Of a DNA stretch of 33,521 bases, positions 27,903 through 33,521 are shown piece by piece; the first letter of the stretch is position 1, and each line of letters opens with the position of its first letter. The notes beneath the pieces were generated by a model that worked only from the letters and a program-made list of their open reading frames with translations, ran no database searches and was not told where the DNA came from. Made by a program: the position numbers and the translations under genes. The stretch covers positions 1 to 33,521 of the forward strand of contig JBGFRR010000033.1 in assembly GCA_041695045.1 (NCBI GenBank), in the 5' to 3' direction. The DNA comes from JBGFRR01 sp041695045. GTDB taxonomy: Bacteria > Bacteroidota > Ignavibacteria > UBA10030.

Positions 27903-29522
27903 TCAAGCAATCGGCAGAAGAATCCGAATGGTGGTACCTTTCCCCTGCTCGCTGTCGATCTCGATCTTCCCCTTATGGTCATCCACCACTTTCTTGACAA
28001 TGGCCATGCCGAGGCCTGTGCCATGCTTCTTGCCGAAGGTAACAAAGGGTTCAAAGATGCGCTTCTTGACCTCTTCCGGCATCCCGGTTCCCGTATCGGT
28101 GAACTCGATCTTGACAAACCCGTTATCCTGTACCGTGGAGACCGTCAATGAGCCTCCCTGCGGCATGGCGTCGCGCGCGTTGCTGGCGATGTTGTAGAAC
28201 ACGCGCACCACCTTGTCCTGATCGAGCTTAATCTTCCCTTTGAAGTCTGTCTTCTTGACAAGTTGAACGTTATTCTTGGTAAGATCCTTCTCGATGAAGT
28301 CAAGCACATTATCCATGACATCGCCAAACTCAAGCTCTTTGAAGTTCGTCGCGCTCACGCCGCGACTGAAGTCGAGTATCTCCTGCGTCATGTTCACAAA
28401 CCGGTCGACCTGTCGGATCATCTCGTCGGCTAACTTTGCCGCTTCTTCGTTGCCCGATTTTTTCTTCATCACTTGCGCGTAGACGCGCAACGTTCCCATG
28501 GGGTTTTTGATGTCGTGGATGATGGCGCTGGCCATGCGGCCCACAGCGGAGAGTCGCTCGTTCTGCACCATCTCCTGCGCCACCCGTGCGTTCTCAACCG
28601 CCACCGACGCATGCGCCGACAGTGCATCGATGAACTGCTCATCGCTTGCATCGAAAGCGCCTTCATACTTGTTGAGTAATTGAAACACGCCGATGATTTT
28701 GCCATCTTTGTTCTCCATCGGCATGCAGAGCATATTACGGGTGCGGTAACCGGTGGCTTTGTCCACCTCAGGATTAAACCGCGGGTCTGCGTAAGCATCG
28801 GGGATGTTAATCGTCTCACCCGTCTTGGCAACGTGCCCGGCGATGCCCTTCCCGATGGGGAGGCGGATTTCTGCCATCTTATCTCCCTGTGCGACCTTCG
28901 ACCACAATTCACCTTTGAACTCATCCACGAGATACACGGTGCCGCGGTCGGCACCAAGGCTCTTGGAGGCGGCATTGAGGATGAGGCCAAGGAGTTTCTC
29001 GAGGTCGAGCGTGGAGTTGATAACCTTGCTCGCTTCCATGAGACGCTGGAGTTTTGAAACTCGGCCCTCCATTTCTTCGAAGCGCTTGGCCAAGAGCTCG
29101 TTGGCCGCGCGCAGCCGACGGCTCTGTTCCCGCACCAAGTTGAGCAAGATCTTCTGGTCGCTTTCGAGCAGCGACTGAAAATCCTTCTGGCTCATTCCCA
29201 ACAGCACCGTTTCTTCAATGGTGGTGACGCGTGCGGACTTGTTGGATTCATCAATAGCGCGCGACTCGCCGACAACTCCACCCGGACCCAGCGTTGCAAT
29301 GACGGTCTCCGTTTCCAATGCTGACGAACGTGAGATCTGAACGCGGCCTTTCTCGATGATAAAGACTTTCTGCGAGGTGACGTTCTCATCGAACAGAATC
29401 GTACCCGGAGGGAAGGTTTCTACGGTGAGTTTCTTGGCAACACGCTCAAGCTCCTTGTCGCCGGCATCGACAAACAAATAGCAGGAACGTAGTGTCTCGA
29501 GGTGTTGGTTCTTGGAAGGCAT
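27903..29522 (-). CDS. cNMP-binding/GAF sensor histidine kinase
   Basis: A 539-residue soluble kinase. The domains in order are a cyclic-nucleotide-binding-like domain (about 12-125, with PPGTILFDENVTSQKVFIIEKG and GGVVGESRAID), a helical linker, a GAF domain (about 170-315, DRGTVYLVDE, RLPIGKGIAGHV, MLCMPM), a HisKA domain with phosphorylatable His336 in SAIIHDIKNPMG, and a HATPase domain (NIASNARDAMPQGG, FTDTGTGMPEE, HGTGLGMAIVKKVVDDHKG). No membrane segment. The ATG at 29522 has AAGGAA upstream. No partner regulator is adjacent; the nearest, at 32805, is broken. Its promoter carries a palindrome. Confidence 0.93.
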   Translation of the reverse strand: MPSKNQHLETLRSCYLFVDAGDKELERVAKKLTVETFPPGTILFDENVTSQKVFIIEKGRVQISRSSALETETVIATLGPGGVVGESRAIDESNKSARVTTIEETVLLGMSQKDFQSLLESDQKILLNLVREQSRRLRAANELLAKRFEEMEGRVSKLQRLMEASKVINSTLDLEKLLGLILNAASKSLGADRGTVYLVDEFKGELWSKVAQGDKMAEIRLPIGKGIAGHVAKTGETINIPDAYADPRFNPEVDKATGYRTRNMLCMPMENKDGKIIGVFQLLNKYEGAFDASDEQFIDALSAHASVAVENARVAQEMVQNERLSAVGRMASAIIHDIKNPMGTLRVYAQVMKKKSGNEEAAKLADEMIRQVDRFVNMTQEILDFSRGVSATNFKELEFGDVMDNVLDFIEKDLTKNNVQLVKKTDFKGKIKLDQDKVVRVFYNIASNARDAMPQGGSLTVSTVQDNGFVKIEFTDTGTGMPEEVKKRIFEPFVTFGKKHGTGLGMAIVKKVVDDHKGKIEIDSEQGKGTTIRILLPIA

Positions 29523-29585
29523 TCGGGTGATTCCTTGGCGCATACGGCGCAATTCCGCTCCGGAGTGTCTCGGTCGGGCGCGCAT

Positions 29586-29614
29586 ATAATAACAAGAATC
29601 GCATTCTTAGTCAA
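29586..29614 (-). promoter_or_regulatory. kinase promoter with palindromic spacer
   Basis: On the minus strand TTGACT (29609-29614) and TATTAT (29586-29591) are 17 nt apart. The spacer holds AAGAAT-GCG-ATTCTT (29594-29608), a likely repressor site. The leader would be about 58 nt. Confidence 0.7.
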
Positions 29615-29624
29615 GAAAACCTTC

Positions 29625-29652
29625 CGTTGCATTTCCATCGTTGCATTTCCAT
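29625..29652. repeat. two tandem 14-bp repeats in kinase-waaA gap
   Basis: CGTTGCATTTCCAT occurs at 29625 and again directly at 29639. The rest of the 413-nt divergent gap 29523-29935 shows no gene and no clear waaA promoter. Confidence 0.8.
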
Positions 29653-29935
29653 CGTTTTTTCTCTACCATAGAGTCGAATCAACCACACACTGTTCGCCTG
29701 CCGTCTTCTCCGTCGCCAGCTCACGCGGCCGCTCAGAGCTTGAGCCTTTGCGATGTCCTGATACCACGACTCGGTTGCCGTTATGGTTTGGAGCCCATAC
29801 ATTCATGCAGCGATGCTGTCGTTCCGACCATCCAGTCTCAGGAATTCCTACGAACGATGAACGACGCCGTCGCTTGAAGAATGGGCCTGTGCGGCCTTGC
29901 AACTCCAACAGTCTTTGAATATCTATCCCTCCGCT

Positions 29936-31216
29936 ATGAATCGCCTGTGGCATCTCCTCTATAACGTCGTTGGCCTCACGCTCCTCTGGCTGGTTCTTCA
30001 CGTCCTCGCGTTGGTCAACACAAAGGTCCGCAGGGGCATTGCCGGAAGACGCCGCTTGTTCGACCGACTGATCCGGGATGTCGCTAAGCTCTCAGGACGA
30101 CGGCGCATGTGGTTTCACTCGTCCTCGATGGGAGAGTTCGAGCAGGCAAAACCAATTATTGCTGCGCTCCGTGAACGCTACGCGGACATTGATATCATCG
30201 TCACCTTCTTCTCTCCCTCCGGCTATGAACACTCGCGCTCCTATCGACTTGCTTCTCTCATTTCCTATCTGCCGTTCGATTCTGCGGCAAACGCGCGCCG
30301 GTTCCTCGATCTCGTTCGACCGGATGTTGCCGTCATGGTGCGGTATGACATCTGGCCGAATCATGTCTGGGAGCTGCATCGAAGGAACATCCCAATCCTC
30401 ATTGCCAATGCAACGCTCCGCACATCCTCATCACGATTTCTCCCTGTGCTTCGGAACTTTCACCATTACCTCTACAATGATCTCACAGCTATTTTCACGG
30501 TTTCCCAGCAGGATGCCGAGACATTCCGGCAATTCAACCTTTCGCACCCTCGCATCGAGGTGATTGGCGAGACGCGCTACGACCAGGTATGGCAGCGTAG
30601 TCTCGAAGCGCGCACGAAACATTTGATCCCACAGGATCTTCTTCGCCGCCGCAAAGTCTTTGTGGTCGGCAGCAGCTGGGATGAAGACGAGGCTGTTGTG
30701 CTGCCTGCGTTCCGAAAGATCGCACAACACGATTCCGGCGCACTCATGATCCTTGTGCCGCACGAGCCGACTATCGAAACGCTCGAACGGCTGGAGATCC
30801 AACTCAACGGCTCGCTGCGGTCAATCCGGTTCTCTGAGCTCAACGACTACTCCAACGAAAACGTTATCCTTGTCGATAGCATCGGCGTGCTGATGGCGCT
30901 CTACCAGTATGCTCACGTCGCCTATGTTGGGGGAAGCTTCAAGCAGGGAATCCACAATGTGTTAGAGCCCGCGGCGTATGGCGTGCCGGTACTGTTCGGA
31001 CCGAAGCATGAAAACTCCCGCGAAGCGATACTTCTCACACAGCGCGGTGGCGCTTTTGTGGTCCAGAATAGCGATGATTGTTTTCAGCGTTTGCGGACAC
31101 TGTGGAACAACAAAGAAGCCCGAGCGCGCGCGGGCAGAGCATCACTCGCTCTTGTGCAGGAAAACACCGGCGCAACAGAGCGGTTCATCAAGCTTCTTGC
31201 ACCATATCTCGATTGA
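29936..31216 (+). CDS. waaA: 3-deoxy-D-manno-octulosonic acid (Kdo) transferase
   Basis: A 427-residue GT-B glycosyltransferase that adds Kdo from CMP-Kdo to lipid A precursor at the inner membrane. There is an N-terminal anchor helix (about 8-27), followed by WFHSSSMGEFEQAKPII (the catalytic Glu lies in this stretch) and FFSPSGYEHSRSY. The CMP-Kdo-binding half contains FVVGSSWDEDE, ILVPHEP, AYVGGSFKQGIHNVLEPAAYGVPVLFGP and the closing TQRGGAFVV. Length is normal. The ATG at 29936 starts the usual anchor; an upstream extension is unlikely. The enzyme shows that the host makes LPS. Confidence 0.95.
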   Translation: MNRLWHLLYNVVGLTLLWLVLHVLALVNTKVRRGIAGRRRLFDRLIRDVAKLSGRRRMWFHSSSMGEFEQAKPIIAALRERYADIDIIVTFFSPSGYEHSRSYRLASLISYLPFDSAANARRFLDLVRPDVAVMVRYDIWPNHVWELHRRNIPILIANATLRTSSSRFLPVLRNFHHYLYNDLTAIFTVSQQDAETFRQFNLSHPRIEVIGETRYDQVWQRSLEARTKHLIPQDLLRRRKVFVVGSSWDEDEAVVLPAFRKIAQHDSGALMILVPHEPTIETLERLEIQLNGSLRSIRFSELNDYSNENVILVDSIGVLMALYQYAHVAYVGGSFKQGIHNVLEPAAYGVPVLFGPKHENSREAILLTQRGGAFVVQNSDDCFQRLRTLWNNKEARARAGRASLALVQENTGATERFIKLLAPYLD

Positions 31217-31256
31217 TTCATTCCACAAGCCCCAGCAACGACACTGAGAGAGATGT

Positions 31257-32420
31257 ATGAAGATTGCATACTTCGATACGATAGCCGGAATCAGCGGCGA
31301 CATGACACTCGGCGCCTTCGTCAGCGCTGGGATGCGCACTGACGAGCTCTCCGCCGAACTCACGAAGCTCAACATCGGCGGTTTCGAGCTTCACGCTTCG
31401 CACATCGAGCGGAGCGGCATCGTGGCAACGCGCGTCGATGTGGTCATCTCTGAACAACCGCACTACCATCGCCATCTGAAAGACATCAACGCCATCATCG
31501 ACGCCAGCGGCTTCGCAGCGCGCATCAAAGAGCGGGCGAAGTCGATATTCCATGAAATCGCCGTCGCAGAGGCAAAAGTCCACAACTCAACCGTCGAGAA
31601 GATTCACTTCCATGAGGTCGGTGCACTCGACTCCATCGTGGATATTGTCGGCGCGTGCATTTGCCTCGAATACTTCGGCATTGAGGCCGTGTATTCGTCG
31701 CCCGTCCGACTCGGAAGCGGCAGTTTCGTCGAGACACAGCACGGACGAATGCCCGTTCCCACACCGGCCACGGTGGAAATCCTGAAAGGATATCCGACGC
31801 TTCTCACCGACATTCCGTTTGAACTCACCACACCGACGGGCGCTGCGATCATCAAAGCACTCTCTTCGGGAACTCTTGCAACGGAGAGCATCCGGCTTGA
31901 ACGCATCGGCTACGGAGCGGGCACGCGGGAGATTCCGCACGTGCCAAACCTCTTGCGCGTGATGGTCGGAGAACTGGAACCGGAGTACCGCAGCGACGAG
32001 ATTGTGAGTGTGGAAACAAACATCGACGACATGAACCCCGAAGTGTACCCGTACATTATCGAGCGATTAATGTCCACAGGCGCACACGATGCGTATCTTG
32101 TCCCCATCATTATGAAAAAGGGGCGCCCGGGGATCCTTCTTTCGATACTCGTCGAGCGGTCGAAGCTCGATGCTGTTCTGGAGGTTCTGTTTACGGAAAC
32201 GACAACGCTGGGTGTCCGACTTCAACCGGTTGGGCGACGGAAGCTTCCCCGAACTCAAAAAACGGTAACAACATCGCTCGGAACGGTCGCCGCCAAAGCG
32301 GTTGTTCGAAACGGACGTGAGGTGCTCGTGCCGGAGTTCGAAGAATGCAAACGCATCGCAACGGAAAAGAAGATACCATTGATCGAGGTGTATAAGGTTT
32401 TAGAGAAAGAGTTAAGGTGA
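31257..32420 (+). CDS. larC: nickel insertion protein LarC (nickel-pincer cofactor synthesis)
   Basis: A 387-residue protein that inserts Ni into pyridinium-3,5-bisthiocarboxylic acid mononucleotide to complete the nickel-pincer cofactor of lactate racemase-type enzymes. Family signatures: YFDTIAGISGDMTLGA at the start, the His-rich HYHRHLKDI, KIHFHEVGALDSIVDIVGA, GRMPVPTPATVEIL, TNIDDMNPE, and MKKGRPG. It is one continuous frame, unlike the frameshifted larC1/larC2 of Lactobacillus plantarum. No larA, larB or larE is in view. GAGAG lies before the ATG, 40 nt after the waaA stop, so both are probably cotranscribed. Confidence 0.95.
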   Translation: MKIAYFDTIAGISGDMTLGAFVSAGMRTDELSAELTKLNIGGFELHASHIERSGIVATRVDVVISEQPHYHRHLKDINAIIDASGFAARIKERAKSIFHEIAVAEAKVHNSTVEKIHFHEVGALDSIVDIVGACICLEYFGIEAVYSSPVRLGSGSFVETQHGRMPVPTPATVEILKGYPTLLTDIPFELTTPTGAAIIKALSSGTLATESIRLERIGYGAGTREIPHVPNLLRVMVGELEPEYRSDEIVSVETNIDDMNPEVYPYIIERLMSTGAHDAYLVPIIMKKGRPGILLSILVERSKLDAVLEVLFTETTTLGVRLQPVGRRKLPRTQKTVTTSLGTVAAKAVVRNGREVLVPEFEECKRIATEKKIPLIEVYKVLEKELR

Positions 32421-32526
32421 ATTGACGATTGAGTCATCGGGTCATTGAGCCATTTACACAGAGACAGGAGAATGTAAAGCATGCCAAGCCAAGCCGAAAT
32501 CCTAAGCTGAATTCATTTGTAAACGA

Positions 32527-32551
32527 CCACCGCCAAAGGCGGTGGGTTTCT
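32527..32551 (+). terminator. hairpin, possible larC terminator
   Basis: CCACCGCC pairs perfectly with GGCGGTGG around AAA (32527-32545), followed by GTTTCT. The T-run is weak. TTCTACGTCGGAC just after it recurs at 4588-4600 beyond the CHAT gene, so this may be a repeat element that doubles as a terminator. Confidence 0.5.
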
Positions 32552-32790
32552 ACGTCGGACTCAATTCAACGATCATCAGTGTTCCATTCTTTTTTCTGAA
32601 TCGGCGCTCGGTACGCACAATCTTTCCCTCAGCAAGCTCTTTGAACCCCACCGTGTTGTCGCATGAGCTCGCGATGGTCGGGGTGAACAATATCTCGGAA
32701 GTTCATCTTCAGCATCTCCTCACCGCTGTATCCAGCTATTCCTTGCGCTGCCGGATTGACATACAAAAACTTCCCCCCGGATTTGTCCCG
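32546..32790 (-). pseudogene. PAS-domain remnant
   Basis: The minus strand encodes GKFLYVNPAAQGIAGYSGEE, then MLKMNFRDIVHPDHRELMR, a clear PAS core. A frameshift follows and the next frame continues NTVGFKELAEGKIVRTERRF, then RKKNGTLMIVELSPT before a stop. The upstream part and any kinase domain are missing. It is probably what is left of a PAS sensor once paired with the adjacent regulator. The gap 32421-32804 contains nothing else but the hairpin above. Confidence 0.75.
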
Positions 32791-32804
32791 TTACGAATGG
32801 GACT

Positions 32805-33417
32805 CTACAGGGGTTCAACAAGCTTATGGCGGATGGCGTAGTGGATCAGCTCGGCGGTCGTCTTCATGTTCATCTTCTGGAGAAGCCGCGCTCGGTAGGT
32901 GGTGATGGTGGGAACGCTGAGGGAGAGATGCTAGGCGATTTCAGATACGGTTTTTCCTTTGCCGATGAGGCACAGAACTTCGTACTCGCGTTCAGAGAGG
33001 CTTTCATGCGGTTTGGCTTCGCGTGACGCAACAAGGTCTTCAGCGAGTCGATCAGCAAGTTTCTGACTCACATACTTGCCTCCGGTCAGGACTTTGCGGA
33101 TGGCTTTGAGCAATTCTTCGGGAGGGGCATCTTTGGAGATGTAGCCCGAAGCGCCTGCTTTCATGGCGCGCACGGCGACAGTTTCCTCGGGGTGCATGCT
33201 GAGCATCAGAACCTTAACCTTCGGAAACCGTTTGCGGATGTCCTGAAGGGTCTCAATGCCACCCCGCCCTGGCATGTTGATATCGAGCAGCACCAGGTCA
33301 ACCTTCATGCGGGAGAGAAGCTCGAGCGCCTCGGCGGCGTTGGCGGCTTCAGCAGCAATGTGGAGATCGCGCTCCGACGAAAGAAGTTTACGAAGCCCTT
33401 CTCTAACAGGCTGTTGA
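32805..33417 (-). pseudogene. NarL/FixJ-type response regulator, truncated and with amber stop
   Basis: Most of a response regulator is readable: PVREGLRKLLSSERDLHIAA, VDLVLLDINMPGRGG (phosphoacceptor Asp in LLDI), LMLSMHP, SGYISKDAPPEE, then the LuxR-type HTH SLSEREYEVLCLIGKGKTVSEIA. Two defects are visible. The first 15 or so residues, including the acidic DDH site, are missing and are replaced by a sequence containing TTTTTCAACAG with an in-frame TGA. A TAG codon (32931-32933) interrupts the HTH right after SEIA, beyond which HLSLSVPTITTYRARLLQKM continues in the same frame to a stop at 32805. It should be non-functional; an intact short product from 33308 is conceivable but lacks half the HTH. 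Confidence 0.85.
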
Positions 33418-33515
33418 AAAACTCATAGAAAATATTTTTTCTGTTCCATGTCGCAAACGCGCGATGATGTATTATATTTGTAGCCACTCATCACCAACAC
33501 AGGAGATAGCCCATC

Positions 33516-33521
33516 ATGCGC
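33516..33521 (+). CDS. start of a plus-strand gene at window edge
   Basis: AGGAGA (33501-33506) lies nine nt before an ATG at 33516. A TATTATATTT box is about 45 nt further upstream. Only two codons (Met-Arg) are visible, so no product can be named. Confidence 0.45.

Overview
The window looks like a chromosomal segment of a Gram-negative member of the Bacteroidota/Chlorobi (FCB) group, plausibly an Ignavibacteria- or Kapabacteria-like lineage. This rests on the rRNA sequences, WaaA (LPS core synthesis), 6-bladed beta-propeller lipoproteins and a DUF6588-type protein. The taxon is an inference from gene content; no search was run.

Layout. (1) 1-2436, minus strand, AT-richer than the rest: a tightly coupled cluster of a membrane-anchored thioredoxin-fold-like protein, a beta-propeller lipoprotein, a tiny exported protein with ten cysteines, and a second propeller running off the left edge. 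(2) 2538-4247, minus: an orphan RND-type membrane fusion protein followed by a small AraC-type HTH protein. (3) 4607-11776, minus, housekeeping: a TPR/CHAT lipoprotein whose CHAT catalytic residues are lost, a DUF6588-like exported protein, a glycerophosphodiester phosphodiesterase, adenylate kinase, rlmN and a DUF2283 protein. Palindromic and tandem repeats lie between these genes. (4) 12215-14901: an array of gene cassettes separated by attC-like sites, with no integrase in view (CALIN-type). It carries an unknown protein, a BrnT/BrnA toxin-antitoxin pair, a small membrane protein and a MntA/HepT pair whose toxin is frameshifted by a 19-bp duplication. (5) 14999-22520, minus: a complete rrn operon (promoter, leader, 16S, a broken tRNA-Ile copy, tRNA-Ile, tRNA-Ala, 23S, 5S, terminator). 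The 23S gene holds two group I introns, at about E. coli positions 1917 and 2262, and the second encodes a LAGLIDADG homing endonuclease. (6) 22640-32420, mixed strands: lemA-htpX, a long charged-helix protein, a Yip1-family membrane protein, a Myb-like protein coupled to a kynureninase-like enzyme, a cNMP/GAF histidine kinase, waaA and larC. (7) 32527-33521: a PAS remnant and a NarL-type response regulator broken by 5' truncation and an amber codon, then the first codons of a new plus-strand gene.

How the parts relate. The rrn operon, rlmN (modifies 23S rRNA) and adk are core functions. Waa/larC/lemA/htpX serve envelope, cofactor and protein quality control. The left cluster and the cassette array are accessory. 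Repeated signs of mobility stand out: two introns of one family in one rRNA gene, attC cassettes, a palindrome inside a tRNA relic, and interspersed palindromic repeats at several gene ends.
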